DNA of 64,000 bases from Pararhizobium sp. YC-54 (GTDB lineage Bacteria; Pseudomonadota; Alphaproteobacteria; Rhizobiales; Rhizobiaceae), in assembly GCF_025847205.1 (NCBI RefSeq), contig NZ_JAOYTH010000011.1, positions 62,001 through 126,000 of the forward strand, written 5' to 3'. The position numbers and the translations under genes are program-made. The notes below the pieces were generated by a model. That model saw only the letters and a program-made list of their open reading frames with translations, was not told where the DNA came from and searched no databases. Positions 9,123-17,552 of the stretch are shown piece after piece. Position 1 is the stretch's first letter. Every line of letters begins with the position of its first letter.

Positions 9123-9152
9123 ATGCCCGCCGGCGCGAAGCACAGCGGGCAT
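9123..9152. terminator. Hairpin between csbD-like gene and zinc peptidase gene
   Basis: Perfect 8-bp stem ATGCCCGC (9123-9130) with GCGGGCAT (9145-9152) in the 222-base gap. On the minus strand it is followed by TTTCTC, a weak T-rich run. It could end the csbD transcript. The rest of the gap shows no convincing gene. Confidence 0.4.
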
Positions 9153-9253
9153 CGGCGCTGAAACCTTCCATCCAGTTGAACCCGTCAGGACAGTCGATTC
9201 GCGCACTTTGAAGCCACCGGTTTATCTTTGCGAGATCACCGGCGGCAAACCGA

Positions 9254-9445
9254 TTACATGCGATCAACGGTGCCCTTGACGGCGTCCTTGGCCTTGCCGA
9301 TGGCGGTCTGGACCTTACCCTTGACTTCCTGGCCCTTGCCTTTCGCCTGCAGCTTGCTGCTGCCGGTTACCTTGCCTGCAGCCTGCTTGACCTTGCCTGC
9401 GGCCTGATTGGCGGCGCCGGAAATCTTGTCGGAAGTGCTACCCAT
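9254..9445 (-). CDS. CsbD family general stress protein
   Basis: 63 residues, rich in Lys, Gly, Ala and Gln, with the repeated AAGKVKQAAGKVTG pattern of CsbD proteins, small hydrophilic proteins induced by general stress. The start ATG 9445 has AGGGAGA upstream. It is preceded by an EcfG-type promoter at 9505-9529, which directly supports stress control. The molecular function of the family is unknown. Confidence 0.9.
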   Translation of the reverse strand: MGSTSDKISGAANQAAGKVKQAAGKVTGSSKLQAKGKGQEVKGKVQTAIGKAKDAVKGTVDRM

Positions 9446-9504
9446 GATCAGTCTCCCTGAGAGGTTGAGGACATGAATGGAGCGTCCTGCCCTCGCGACG
9501 GGAA

Positions 9505-9529
9505 AACGGCGAGCGGCTCAAATTGTTCC
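9505..9529 (-). promoter_or_regulatory. EcfG (RpoE2-type) general stress promoter of csbD
   Basis: On the minus strand the sequence reads GGAAC, 16 bases, CGTT, the exact consensus of alphaproteobacterial general-stress ECF promoters. It lies 60 bases upstream of the CsbD start codon. Confidence 0.75.
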
Positions 9530-9563
9530 GGCACAACATCAGAAAGACGGAAAATAGATTTGG

Positions 9564-10166
9564 TTATGCGTGACCGGCGTCGACCGAGAGCATGGCGGGG
9601 GCGACCCCCATCAGCGCCAGCGCCCGGTCGTATTTGTCGCCAAGGTCGCGGTCGAAGATGAGCTCCTCGCTCGCCGGGCAATTGAGCCAGCCATTGTTGG
9701 CAATCTCGTTTTCGAGCTGGCCCGCACCCCACCCGGCATAACCGAGCATCATCATCGCCTTGGCTGGCCCCTCGCCGCGCGAGATGGCCCGGACGATGTC
9801 CAGCGTTGCCGTCAGGCAGATGTCGTCGTTGACGGGAATGCTGGATTCGCTCAGGTAATCGTCCGAATGAAGGACGAAGCCGCGCCCGGTTTCAACCGGA
9901 CCGCCGGTCTGGATCTGGAAATCGCGGGTGACGCCGGGCAATCGGATCGCCTGCGCCTGATCGATGATGTGCAGATGCAGAAGAACGTCCGGAAAGGTCA
10001 GTTGCTGCGGCCGGTTGAGCACGAAGCCCATGGCGCCGTCTTCCGAATGGGCGCAGACGAAGATGACCGTGCGGGCAAAATTGCTGTCGAACATCCCAGG
10101 CATGGCGATCAGGAACTGACCGTCCAACACGCCGCGCTCGCGTTTTTTCTGGAACGTCGCCATCAT
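9564..10166 (-). CDS. YqgE/AlgH family protein
   Basis: 200 residues of the UPF0301/DUF179 family. Visible blocks are [21 protein letters not shown] at the N-terminus, then [27 protein letters not shown] and [20 protein letters not shown], all conserved across YqgE proteins. The fold is known but the biochemical role is not; links to redox and alginate regulation have been proposed for some members. It is divergent from the DsbD-like gene with 166 bases between. Confidence 0.92.
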   Translation of the reverse strand: MMATFQKKRERGVLDGQFLIAMPGMFDSNFARTVIFVCAHSEDGAMGFVLNRPQQLTFPDVLLHLHIIDQAQAIRLPGVTRDFQIQTGGPVETGRGFVLHSDDYLSESSIPVNDDICLTATLDIVRAISRGEGPAKAMMMLGYAGWGAGQLENEIANNGWLNCPASEELIFDRDLGDKYDRALALMGVAPAMLSVDAGHA

Positions 10167-10332
10167 GGTCTTAGCCTATCAACTCGGGTTCAAATGAAAA
10201 GCGCTTCCATCCTGGTCATTTGTTCTGACGATTTTCATCAGCCTGAGATCGTATCGACTTCAAGAGAAAATGATCGCGAGGTGAAAGCAGGCACCTTCCA
10301 ACCATGCCCCAAAACCGATAAGCCTCAGCATC

Positions 10333-11172
10333 ATGAAACATTATCGCCTCCTAGAGAATGTGACTCATTTGGCTGCGCTGGCAACCCTTTCGGCGTATTT
10401 TTTTGCAACATCTGCCGCAAATGCCGCGCAGAGCCATTGGGTGCAATCGGAGGGAGGCGATGTCCGCATCGTCGCCGACAGGCCGGAACCGGACGGCACG
10501 ATCCCGGCCATTCTCGACATACGGCTGAAGCCCGGCTGGAAGACCTATTGGCTCGAACCGGGCTCAAGCGGCATCTCGCCGCAGGTCACCATCGATCCAG
10601 AAGACGGCATCGCCTTTTCCGGACTGCGCTTTCCCGCACCGAAGGCCTTTCACGACGGTATTGCAAGCTACACCGGCTACGACCATTCGGTGGCCTTCCC
10701 GCTTTCGCTGAAGCGGGAAAAGACCGGAGACCTCCTGCTGAAGGCCTCGGTTTTCCTCGGCATCTGCAAGGATATCTGCATTCCGGTTCAGGCCGATCTC
10801 AGCCTTTCGCTGCCGGAGAGCCTTGCTGGAAATCCGCTTGACCGGGCCCGGATCGACGACGCCGTTGCAGCACTGCCGATGGAACCGTCCGACACGTTCA
10901 AAGTGACGGCTGCCTCGTTTGATGCCGCAGGGAAACGCCTGCATGTGTCGCTGGTGACGCCTGAAGCGGTCGCGCCTGCCGAACTCTTCCTTGCCGGCCC
11001 GCCCGGCTACAGCTTCGGCAAGCCGGAAATGGTCACGTCCGAAAACGGTAAGGTCACGGCGGAGATACCCGTGCGCATTCCGGCAAAAGGTGGTGCATTG
11101 AAAAGCGGATCGGTCGTGCTGGTTGCTCGCTCCGGCGGCCTCAGCATGCAAACCCCGCTTGCCTTTGACTGA
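10333..11172 (+). CDS. Secreted DsbD-N-terminal-like protein (thiol-disulfide interchange type)
   Basis: 279 residues. A signal peptide (about 1-31, ending SAANAA) is followed by a domain like the N-terminal half of ScsB/DsbD-type disulfide reductases. The pair in LGICKDICIPVQADLSL (C-x3-C) matches the redox cysteines of that domain. The transmembrane and thioredoxin domains of full DsbD are absent, so it is a stand-alone periplasmic thiol exchanger or scaffold. The peroxiredoxin gene follows 67 bases downstream, which suits a redox role. Substrates are unknown. Confidence 0.8.
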   Translation: MKHYRLLENVTHLAALATLSAYFFATSAANAAQSHWVQSEGGDVRIVADRPEPDGTIPAILDIRLKPGWKTYWLEPGSSGISPQVTIDPEDGIAFSGLRFPAPKAFHDGIASYTGYDHSVAFPLSLKREKTGDLLLKASVFLGICKDICIPVQADLSLSLPESLAGNPLDRARIDDAVAALPMEPSDTFKVTAASFDAAGKRLHVSLVTPEAVAPAELFLAGPPGYSFGKPEMVTSENGKVTAEIPVRIPAKGGALKSGSVVLVARSGGLSMQTPLAFD

Positions 11173-11239
11173 ACCAAATCTATATTCCCATGGGGCCATC
11201 GTGCTCCAGCCTTCCCGAATGACCTCAAGGAGTAAGACC

Positions 11240-11725
11240 GTGACCATTTCCGTCGGAGACAAGCTGCCCGCCGCCACGTTTAAGGAAAAGACCGCCGACG
11301 GCCCGGTCGAAATCACCACCGAGCAACTGTTTGCCGGCAAGAGGGTCGTGCTGTTTGCCGTTCCCGGCGCCTTCACCCCGACCTGCTCGCTCAACCACCT
11401 GCCGGGTTACCTTGAGAACCGCGACGCGATCCTTGCGCGCGGCATCGACGACATTGCCGTCGTCGCCGTCAATGACCTGCATGTGATGGGCGCCTGGGCG
11501 ACCGCATCCGGCGGCATGGGCAAGATCCACTTCCTCTCCGACTGGAACGCGGCCTTCACCAAGGCGCTGGGCATGGATATCGACCTCTCCGCCGGCACGC
11601 TCGGCCTGCGCTCGAAGCGTTATTCGATGCTGGTCGAAGACGGCGTGGTGAAGACGCTCAACGTCGAGGAAAGCCCCGGCCAGGCGACGGTTTCGGCTGC
11701 AGCCGCGATGCTCGAACAGATCTGA
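11240..11725 (+). CDS. Peroxiredoxin, Prx5 type
   Basis: 161 residues. The peroxidatic cysteine lies in PGAFTPTCS (C49), the signature of the Prx5 subfamily, and no second resolving cysteine is evident. It reduces H2O2 and organic hydroperoxides in the cytoplasm, probably using glutathione or glutaredoxin. The start is GTG 11240: AAGGAG at 11227-11232 sits 7 bases upstream. An upstream in-frame ATG (11219) overlaps that site and is less likely. Confidence 0.92.
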   Translation: MTISVGDKLPAATFKEKTADGPVEITTEQLFAGKRVVLFAVPGAFTPTCSLNHLPGYLENRDAILARGIDDIAVVAVNDLHVMGAWATASGGMGKIHFLSDWNAAFTKALGMDIDLSAGTLGLRSKRYSMLVEDGVVKTLNVEESPGQATVSAAAAMLEQI

Positions 11726-11810
11726 GCTACGATCCAGACGCCAGATGCTTATTGGAAAGCTCGCATGCTGGAAACGCATGCGAGCTTTCGTGCCTGCCGC
11801 CAATCGACGC

Positions 11811-12290
11811 CTATTGCACGCGCCGCTCGACCAGCTTTGCAAGCTGTCCGATGACCGTGCCCCAGCCATCGTAGAAGCCCATTTCCTCATGCATGTTGCG
11901 GTCGGCATTGCTCTTGTGCATCACATGGGCGGCGTAGTCTGTCCCATCTGGATGATCCTGCAGCGTGATGATCGCCGTCATGAAGGGCTGTTCGGCCGGC
12001 CGCCACCCGCCGACCAGCGCATTGGTGAAGACGATCCGCTCGCCATCCTCGACGGCAAGGAAGCAACCGCTCAGATGCGGCTGGAAATCACCGCCGTTTT
12101 CGCTGATCTGCGTGACGAATGCGCCGCCGGGGCGCAGCTCCATCTCGGTGACCTTGCATCTGGCCGGTTCAGGGATCCACCATTGTTCGAAGCTCGACGG
12201 ATCGGTCCAGGCGTTCCAGACGAGCGATCGCGGCGCCCTGATCAGCCGTGAAATCGTCAGGTCGAGTTCCGGATTGATTGATCTGCTCAT
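11811..12290 (-). CDS. SRPBCC (AHSA1-like) domain protein
   Basis: 159 residues with the START/Bet v1-like pattern: ISRLIRAPRSLVWNAWTDPSSFEQWW at the N-terminus, RPGGAFVTQI, then GWGTVIGQLAKLVE at the C-terminal helix. The fold binds hydrophobic ligands; no enzyme function can be assigned. The start at 12290 has AGGAGG upstream. It overlaps the ArsR gene by four bases (ATGA), the widespread ArsR-SRPBCC operon arrangement. Confidence 0.9.
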   Translation of the reverse strand: MSRSINPELDLTISRLIRAPRSLVWNAWTDPSSFEQWWIPEPARCKVTEMELRPGGAFVTQISENGGDFQPHLSGCFLAVEDGERIVFTNALVGGWRPAEQPFMTAIITLQDHPDGTDYAAHVMHKSNADRNMHEEMGFYDGWGTVIGQLAKLVERRVQ

Positions 12291-12646
12291 GTTGAACCTC
12301 CTTTTGTCTGCGCTCTGATTGTCTGCGCTTTGGCGACAAACTGCTCGAGCCTGTCGGTCCGGCCTTCCCAGAGCGCCCGCTGTGTGGACAGCCAAGCCTC
12401 GACGGCGGCAAACTGCTTTTTCTCGATGGCGCAGGTCCGGACGCGGCCTTCCTTGCGGGTCTGGATCAACCCGTTGCCTTCGAGAAAGTGGATGTGCTTC
12501 ATAAACGACGGCAGGGCCATGTCGAAAGGTTTGGCCAGGTCGCTGATGCTGGCCGGCCCTTGGCCCAATCGCGCCAAAACGGCCCGGCGAGTGGGATCGG
12601 CAAGCGCCTGGAAGACGCCGTCGAGCTGTTGCGAATACTGATCCAT
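12287..12646 (-). CDS. ArsR family transcriptional regulator
   Basis: 119 residues. The winged helix includes ALADPTRRAVLARLGQGPASISDLAKPFDMALPSFMKHIHFLEGNGLI. The metal-binding ELCVCDL motif of ArsR/SmtB is absent, as is usual for members paired with SRPBCC proteins. The start at 12646 leaves a perfect palindrome just upstream (12668-12691), so it is probably an autorepressor of this two-gene operon. The longer frame to 12784 would read through the operator and is rejected. Confidence 0.9.
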   Translation of the reverse strand: MDQYSQQLDGVFQALADPTRRAVLARLGQGPASISDLAKPFDMALPSFMKHIHFLEGNGLIQTRKEGRVRTCAIEKKQFAAVEAWLSTQRALWEGRTDRLEQFVAKAQTIRAQTKGGST

Positions 12647-12667
12647 AAGGCTAACTATCACGATAAG

Positions 12668-12691
12668 ACACTTAGCGCAAGAGCTAAGTGT
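12668..12691. promoter_or_regulatory. Palindromic operator of the ArsR-SRPBCC operon
   Basis: Perfect 9-bp inverted repeat ACACTTAGC (12668-12676) and GCTAAGTGT (12683-12691) with a 6-base spacer, 22 bases upstream of the ArsR start. Position and symmetry are typical of ArsR autoregulatory sites. It also lies upstream of the divergent VOC gene. Confidence 0.7.
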
Positions 12692-12782
12692 TTGTGTCGC
12701 ACCGGTTCCGGCACGAACCGGCTGGTTTCCAGTTCCCGAATCCTGCAAGCATTGCGCTTGTCGCCACGCAAGCAGAGGTCCC

Positions 12783-13184
12783 ATGAAACAGACTATCGCC
12801 CTGATCGCGCTCGTCGTTCGTGACTATGACGAAGCGATCGATTTCTATGTCACCAAGCTGGGTTTCGTGCTGGTCGAGGATACCTACCAGCCGGAACAGG
12901 ACAAGCGCTGGGTCGTCGTCAGGCCGCCCGGAGAGGCAAGCACATCCCTGCTTTTGGCGCGGGCTTCCTCGCAGCGTCAGGAAACCTTCATCGGCAACCA
13001 GGCCGGCGGCCGGGTTTTCCTGTTCCTGCAGACCGACGATTTCTGGCGCGATCATGCGAAGATGGTCAAGACCGGCATCCGGTTTACCCGCGAGCCGAAG
13101 GAGGCCCCCTACGGCATCGTCGCCGTGTTCGAGGACCTCTACGGGAACCTGTGGGATCTGGTGCAGTTCACGGACGGCCGTTAG
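12783..13184 (+). CDS. VOC (glyoxalase/bleomycin-resistance fold) protein
   Basis: 133 residues: one VOC domain with the typical N-terminal segment [23 protein letters not shown], a middle [16 protein letters not shown] strand and a C-terminal [15 protein letters not shown]. It is a metal-dependent lyase/dioxygenase fold or a sequestering protein; the substrate is unknown. AGAGG lies upstream of the ATG. Its 3' end overlaps rnhA tail-to-tail by 17 bases, and its stop codon sits in a repeat-like stretch (13181-13203). Confidence 0.85.
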   Translation: MKQTIALIALVVRDYDEAIDFYVTKLGFVLVEDTYQPEQDKRWVVVRPPGEASTSLLLARASSQRQETFIGNQAGGRVFLFLQTDDFWRDHAKMVKTGIRFTREPKEAPYGIVAVFEDLYGNLWDLVQFTDGR

Positions 13185-13626
13185 AGCGCTTCATCTTGAA
13201 CGGCTCCATGCCCTTGCGGGCCAGTTCGTCGGCGCGTTCGTTTTCCGGATGGCCGGCATGGCCCTTGACCCAGTGCCAGGTGACCTTGTGGCTCTGGTTG
13301 GCGGCATCGAGCGCCTGCCAGAGTTCGCCGTTCTTCACCGGCTTCTTGTCGGCGGTCTTCCAGCCGTTCTTCTTCCAGCCATGGATCCACTTGCCGATGC
13401 CGTCCATGACGTATTTCGAATCGGTGTAGAGATCGACCTCGCACTGGGTTTTCAGGCTGGAGAGCGCGGTGATTGCCGCCAGCAGTTCCATGCGGTTGTT
13501 GGTGGTTTCCGCTTCGCCGCCGCACAGGTCCTTCTCGGTCTCGCCATAGCGCAGCACGGCGCCCCAGCCGCCCGGACCGGGATTTCCGGAGCAGGCTCCA
13601 TCGGTGAAGATATCGACATGTTTCAT
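13168..13626 (-). CDS. rnhA: Ribonuclease HI
   Basis: 152 residues. It cleaves RNA in RNA-DNA hybrids. The acidic active-site residues are visible in [18 protein letters not shown] (Asp), [10 protein letters not shown] (Glu), LYTDSKYV (Asp) and [12 protein letters not shown] (Asp). The start overlaps the thrB stop by four bases (ATGA), so it is translationally coupled. The C-terminal tail after GMEPFK is encoded partly by a sequence matching the terminal repeat of the 34.9-kb element. Confidence 0.95.
   Translation of the reverse strand: MKHVDIFTDGACSGNPGPGGWGAVLRYGETEKDLCGGEAETTNNRMELLAAITALSSLKTQCEVDLYTDSKYVMDGIGKWIHGWKKNGWKTADKKPVKNGELWQALDAANQSHKVTWHWVKGHAGHPENERADELARKGMEPFKMKRSNGRP
13181..13203. 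repeat. Solo arm resembling the terminal repeat of the 34.9-kb element
   Basis: These 23 bases match the end of the inverted-repeat element at 34930-35203 (TTAGAGCGCTTCATCTT then AACGG), lacking one or two bases in the middle. They cover the stop of the VOC gene and the last codons of rnhA. Confidence 0.5.
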
Positions 13627-14603
13627 GCGGGCATTGTCTCGTGGGTCAGGCCGTATTCGGCAGCAGTTGCGACGGAGCGATGGAATTGCAGCTTCTTCAG
13701 ATATTCGAGCGGGTCTTTCTTGACCACCAATGCGCCGGCCGGCGTCATCAGCCAGTCGTAGAGCCGCGTCAGGAAGAACCGCAGGGCGGAGCCGCGGGCA
13801 AGCAGCGGCAGCGCTTCAATCTCGCCTTTGGTCAGCGGCCGCACGCTCTGGTAGCCCGACAGCAGCGCCATGCCCTTGGTGATGTTGAAGGCACCGTCCT
13901 TTTCGAAGCACCAGGCGTTCAGGCAGACGGAGACGTCATAGGCGAGCAGGTCGTTGCAGGCGAAATAGAAATCGATCAGCCCGGACAGCTCGTCGCCGAG
14001 GAAGAAGACGTTGTCGGGAAAGAGATCGGCATGGATAACGCCTTCCGGCAGGTCTTTCGGCCAGTTGGCTTCGAGGAAATCCAGCTCGCTGGCGATCTCG
14101 GTCGCAAGTCCCGGCTGCACCTCGTCGGCGCGATCGCGCGAATTGTTCCAGAGCGGCCGCCAGCCGCCGACGGACAGCGCATTGGGGCGGCGGATCTCAA
14201 AACCTTCGCCTGCCACATGCATGGCCGCGAGCGCCTTGCCGACTTCGCGACAATGGCTGGCATCGGGCTTGCGCAGCCACATGCCTTCAAGGAACGAAAT
14301 AACGGCGGCCGGACGGCCGGACAGATGGCCGAGCAGTTCGCCATCGGCACGCGGCAACGGCAGCGGACAGGAAAGCCCCTTATCCGCGAGGTGGTGCATC
14401 AACCCCAGAAAGAACGGCAGGTCGCTCTGGTCCACGCGCTTTTCGTAAAGCGTCAGGATGTAGGAGCCCTTGGTGGTGTGCAGCAGGAAGTTGGTGTTCT
14501 CGACGCCTTCGGCGATGCCCTTGTAGGACGTCAGCGCGCCGACGTCATAGGCGGTCAGAAAACGGGCGAGATCGTCTTCGGTGATGTCGGTGTAAACTGC
14601 CAA
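13623..14603 (-). CDS. thrB: Homoserine kinase, aminoglycoside-phosphotransferase-like (type II ThrB)
   Basis: 326 residues. It phosphorylates homoserine, supplying threonine synthase. The APH-type catalytic loop is visible as [14 protein letters not shown], followed by [11 protein letters not shown], the metal-binding Asp. N-terminal [19 protein letters not shown] is characteristic of rhizobial ThrB. The start is a TTG (14603), because the only upstream ATG (14699) lies inside a palindromic repeat and would add an atypical Pro-rich extension. It is coupled to rnhA downstream. Confidence 0.92.
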   Translation of the reverse strand: MAVYTDITEDDLARFLTAYDVGALTSYKGIAEGVENTNFLLHTTKGSYILTLYEKRVDQSDLPFFLGLMHHLADKGLSCPLPLPRADGELLGHLSGRPAAVISFLEGMWLRKPDASHCREVGKALAAMHVAGEGFEIRRPNALSVGGWRPLWNNSRDRADEVQPGLATEIASELDFLEANWPKDLPEGVIHADLFPDNVFFLGDELSGLIDFYFACNDLLAYDVSVCLNAWCFEKDGAFNITKGMALLSGYQSVRPLTKGEIEALPLLARGSALRFFLTRLYDWLMTPAGALVVKKDPLEYLKKLQFHRSVATAAEYGLTHETMPA

Positions 14604-14846
14604 GGTCTGATCTCGTGGTTTGAGCGGAGGCGGTGCCGGATAGTTCTGAGTTTGAGGAGGCTTCCCCCCTCTGTCACTATCGTGACATCTCCCCCTCAAG
14701 GGGGGAGATTATTCTTTTTGCCTACCGCCTTTCCGGTAAGGCGGGCAAAAAAACAAAGGCTAATCTCCCCCCTTGAGGGGGAGATGTCCCGGAGGGACAG
14801 AGGGGGTGAGGCTTGGAAGATCGAAAACAACGATCCCGTGCTACCA
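14604..14846. other. thrB-ispH intergenic region
   Basis: Non-coding apart from a palindromic repeat (14657-14815) that fills most of it. The thrB promoter must lie in the remaining ~50 bases next to thrB or inside the repeat, unless thrB is transcribed from ispH. Confidence 0.7.
14657..14815. repeat. Palindromic intergenic repeat (RIME-like)
   Basis: Two ~55-base arms, about 14657-14711 and 14761-14815, are nearly exact reverse complements; the shared core includes CTCCCCCTCAAGGGGGGAGA. They differ mainly in an 8-9-base internal stretch. The centre holds a smaller hairpin around ACCGCCTT/AAGGCGG. The whole can fold into one long stem. It resembles the palindromic intergenic repeats of Rhizobiaceae. 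Confidence 0.85.
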
Positions 14847-15854
14847 TTATTCCCCATTCACGAACGCCATGTCCTGGGCCGTCAGCGGTACGTGGCGAAG
14901 CTCGCGGTTGACGAGGAAGTTCTCGGTTTCCTCGACCGTATCGGCAAGCTCCACCGAGGCATCGTAGCGTTCGCGAAAAGCCTCGATGATCTCGTTGACG
15001 ATGACTTCGGGCGCCGAGGCCCCCGCCGACAGGCCGACTGTAGAGACATCGCCGAAATCATCCCAGTCGATTTCCGACGCGCGCTGGACAAGCACCGATT
15101 TTTTCGCACCGGCCCTGAGCGCCACCTCGACCAGACGCTTGGAGTTCGACGAGTTCGGCGCGCCGACGATGATGAAATGATCGCAGCCGGTCGCGGCCTG
15201 TTTCACGGCTTCCTGACGGTTCGTCGTCGCGTAGCAGATCGAATCGGCGGCAGGTGCCGTCAGGTTCGGAAAACGCTCGTGCAGCCGCTTGATGACGCCG
15301 GCGGTGTCGTCGACCGACAGCGTCGTCTGGGTGACGAAGCCGAGATTGTCGGCGTCCGGCGGCACATAGGTTTCGGCGTCCTCGACCGTCTCCACCAGCG
15401 ACACGGCACCTTCGGGCAGTTGCCCCATCGTTCCGATCACTTCCGGGTGCCCGGCATGGCCGATCAGCACCACATGGCGGCCGAGCTTCTGGTGGCGCAT
15501 GGCCTGCTTGTGGACCTTGGAAACCAGCGGGCATGTGGCGTCGAGGTAAAAGAGGTTCCGTTCCGTGGCGTCGGCCGGCACCGACTTCGGCACGCCATGA
15601 GCGGAGAAAACCACCGGCTGCTTGCGGTGCTCCGGCGGGATTTCGTCGAGCTCCTCGACGAAGATCGCGCCCTTGGCCTCAAGCCCCTCGACGACATAAC
15701 GGTTGTGCACGATCTCGTGGCGGACATAGACCGGTGCGCCATATTCCTTCAGCGCCAGAACGACGATCTGGATCGCCCGGTCGACGCCGGCGCAAAAGCC
15801 GCGCGGACCGCAAAGGCGCAAGGTGATCGGTGTCTTTGCCGGAAAAGAAGTCAT
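14847..15854 (-). CDS. ispH: 4-hydroxy-3-methylbut-2-enyl diphosphate reductase
   Basis: 335 residues. Final step of the MEP isoprenoid pathway, making IPP and DMAPP. The three cysteines holding the iron-sulfur cluster are in [24 protein letters not shown] and [11 protein letters not shown]. The [11 protein letters not shown] segment binds diphosphate. The MEP entry enzyme dxs is also in this window (45.7 kb). The start is 3 bases after the DUF1304 stop, suggesting cotranscription. Confidence 0.96.
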   Translation of the reverse strand: MTSFPAKTPITLRLCGPRGFCAGVDRAIQIVVLALKEYGAPVYVRHEIVHNRYVVEGLEAKGAIFVEELDEIPPEHRKQPVVFSAHGVPKSVPADATERNLFYLDATCPLVSKVHKQAMRHQKLGRHVVLIGHAGHPEVIGTMGQLPEGAVSLVETVEDAETYVPPDADNLGFVTQTTLSVDDTAGVIKRLHERFPNLTAPAADSICYATTNRQEAVKQAATGCDHFIIVGAPNSSNSKRLVEVALRAGAKKSVLVQRASEIDWDDFGDVSTVGLSAGASAPEVIVNEIIEAFRERYDASVELADTVEETENFLVNRELRHVPLTAQDMAFVNGE

Positions 15855-15857
15855 CTA

Positions 15858-16223
15858 TCAAAATGCCAGTAGGGTGAACATAAGGCCGAGAATTGCCGGT
15901 CCGCCCTGCACCAGCAGGATGCGCGGCTTGACCGACCATGCGCCATATATAGCGGCAACGATCACGCACACAAGGAAGAACAGCTTCAACTGGAGCGCAA
16001 ATTCCGGCGGAGACGCGATGAGCGACCAGACGAGCCCGGCGGCGAGAAAGCCGTTATAGAGCCCCTGATTGGCCGCCAGAACCCTGGTCGCCTCGGCCTG
16101 TTCCGGCGTCATGCGGAATACTTTTCGCCCTTGGGGGCCCGTCCACAGAAACATTTCGAGCACGAGAAAACCGATATGCATCAGCGCCGTCAGGGCGATC
16201 AGGATATGTGCAAGAATGGCCAT
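15858..16223 (-). CDS. DUF1304 integral membrane protein
   Basis: 121 residues, almost all in four predicted TM helices. It starts LAHILIALTALMHIGFLVLEMFLW and contains the conserved NQGLYNGFLAAGLVW block of DUF1304. Function is unknown. It sits between SURF1 and ispH with short gaps on both sides, so it is probably part of the same transcript. Confidence 0.9.
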   Translation of the reverse strand: MAILAHILIALTALMHIGFLVLEMFLWTGPQGRKVFRMTPEQAEATRVLAANQGLYNGFLAAGLVWSLIASPPEFALQLKLFFLVCVIVAAIYGAWSVKPRILLVQGGPAILGLMFTLLAF

Positions 16224-16256
16224 TCGATTTCCTCCGGCAGCGATAGCGCGTCGACC

Positions 16257-17027
16257 TTAAGTCTTGCGCCGGAAGATGAAAATCCCGCTGATGACGACCA
16301 GTGCTGCGGCCAGGCCGTACCAGGTCAGCGCATATTGCAGATGGCTGTTGGGCAGGTCGAATTGGGTGACGCCGCCGATCGGCATGCCGCCGGGATTGGG
16401 CGTCGCATCGGCATCGATGAAGAAGGGCACGACCTTTGCCGGATCGAGCCCGGCACTTAAGGCCATGACATCGAGATCCTTCCAGTAGAAGATGTTCTTG
16501 GCGACATCATTGTCCGGCACGGCCCAGGACGGCTTTTCCGTCAGCTTGGCGCGGGCAAGCCCGGTGACGGTCTGTTCGCCGGTCAGCTGGCCCTGCTTGC
16601 GCATTTCCGGCTCCTTGCGCTCGAAGGAGACGAAACCGCGATTGACGAGGACGGCCTGGCCATCGGCCAGCTCAAGCGGCGTATAGACGTAATAGCCGGT
16701 GCGGCCTTCGTAAGTTGCGAAGAAATGCCGTTCCTTGCTGTTGATATAGGTGCCGGTGACGCGCACCGTGCGGTAGTCGACATCCCCCCCGGTCCTGGCC
16801 AGCGCCTCGATCGCCGCCAGATCGGCCGGCGGTGCTGCGCGGCGTTCCGCGATTGCCGCCAGAAGCCCTTCTTTCCAGGCGAGCCGCTGCATCTGCCATG
16901 TTCCGAGCGACAACAGGACCGCAAGCGCAATCAGGACCAGCACGATGCCGGCGATACGGCCGGTGAGCCGGCCGCTCGTCTTTCCGGACACGGCATCAAC
17001 CACGGTCGATCTCGCCCTGGCGTGCAT
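16257..17027 (-). CDS. SURF1 family cytochrome oxidase biogenesis protein
   Basis: 256 residues with TM helices near residues 24-44 and 230-250 enclosing a periplasmic domain. Conserved SURF1 blocks are GTWQMQRLAWKEGLL, RTVRVTGTY, LVNRGFV and the C-terminal HLQYALTWYGLAAAL. It helps insert heme a into oxidase subunit I. The ATG at 17027 overlaps DUF983 by 32 bases; a GTG at 17003 (overlap 8) is an alternative start. Confidence 0.92.
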   Translation of the reverse strand: MHARARSTVVDAVSGKTSGRLTGRIAGIVLVLIALAVLLSLGTWQMQRLAWKEGLLAAIAERRAAPPADLAAIEALARTGGDVDYRTVRVTGTYINSKERHFFATYEGRTGYYVYTPLELADGQAVLVNRGFVSFERKEPEMRKQGQLTGEQTVTGLARAKLTEKPSWAVPDNDVAKNIFYWKDLDVMALSAGLDPAKVVPFFIDADATPNPGGMPIGGVTQFDLPNSHLQYALTWYGLAAALVVISGIFIFRRKT

Positions 17028-17379
17028 TGTTGCGGAACTGCAGGTTGATCAGGACGCCCTTGAGCATGCGCATGAGGGCAAGGCTGAAGACGGTGGCGAG
17101 CGGTATCCACAGCAGGAAATGCACCCAGAGCGGCGGATTGATATTGACCTCCATCCACAGCGCTGCCCCAACGACGATGAAGCCGACGATCAGGATAACG
17201 AAGACGACCGGCCCGTCACCGGCGTCGGCGAAGCCATAATCGAGGCCGCAGCTGGCACAGGCCGGCCTCATCTTGAGGAAGCCGTCAAACAGCTTGCCCT
17301 CACCGCATCGCGGGCACAGCCCCCTGAGCCCGGCCTTGACCGGATCGACCGGCGGAAAATGTGCGCTGTCTTCGTGCAT
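16996..17379 (-). CDS. DUF983 family membrane protein
   Basis: 127 residues. A cysteine pair CPRCGEG near residue 22 and a second pair CASCGLDYGF suggest a zinc ribbon; two TM helices follow (about 53-75 and 82-102). DUF983 proteins are regularly found in cytochrome oxidase clusters and are presumed assembly factors. The start at 17379 (MHEDSAHF) is preferred; the longer frame to 17532 runs through the ctaE terminator. Confidence 0.88.
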   Translation of the reverse strand: MHEDSAHFPPVDPVKAGLRGLCPRCGEGKLFDGFLKMRPACASCGLDYGFADAGDGPVVFVILIVGFIVVGAALWMEVNINPPLWVHFLLWIPLATVFSLALMRMLKGVLINLQFRNNARQGEIDRG

Positions 17380-17499
17380 TGTCGTCTTGCGTCCTTGTTT
17401 GCGCTCTACGTCCCATAACGCATTCGTCGCACGAGCGATATATCGGCCGCCGCGACCTTTCCGCTCGTACAACCGTCCAAAATAGTATCGCGGCAAAGA

Positions 17500-17529
17500 A
17501 AAAGGCGGATGCCGTAGCACCCGCCTTTT
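17500..17529 (-). terminator. Rho-independent terminator after ctaE
   Basis: 9-bp stem AAAAGGCGG (17500-17508) with CCGCCTTTT (17521-17529), loop 12. On the minus strand a T-rich run follows. It separates the oxidase operon from DUF983-SURF1. Confidence 0.75.
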
Positions 17530-17552
17530 CAATATCGCGACCCGTAGCCCGA

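Noticed and set aside
9028..9267. 79-codon frame between csbD and the zinc-peptidase gene
   Set aside because: No ribosome site or recognisable sequence, and it overlaps both neighbours and a hairpin.
13641..15872. 743-codon open frame antisense to thrB-ispH
   Set aside because: Reads through the palindromic repeat and against two conserved genes; composition typical of antisense frames.
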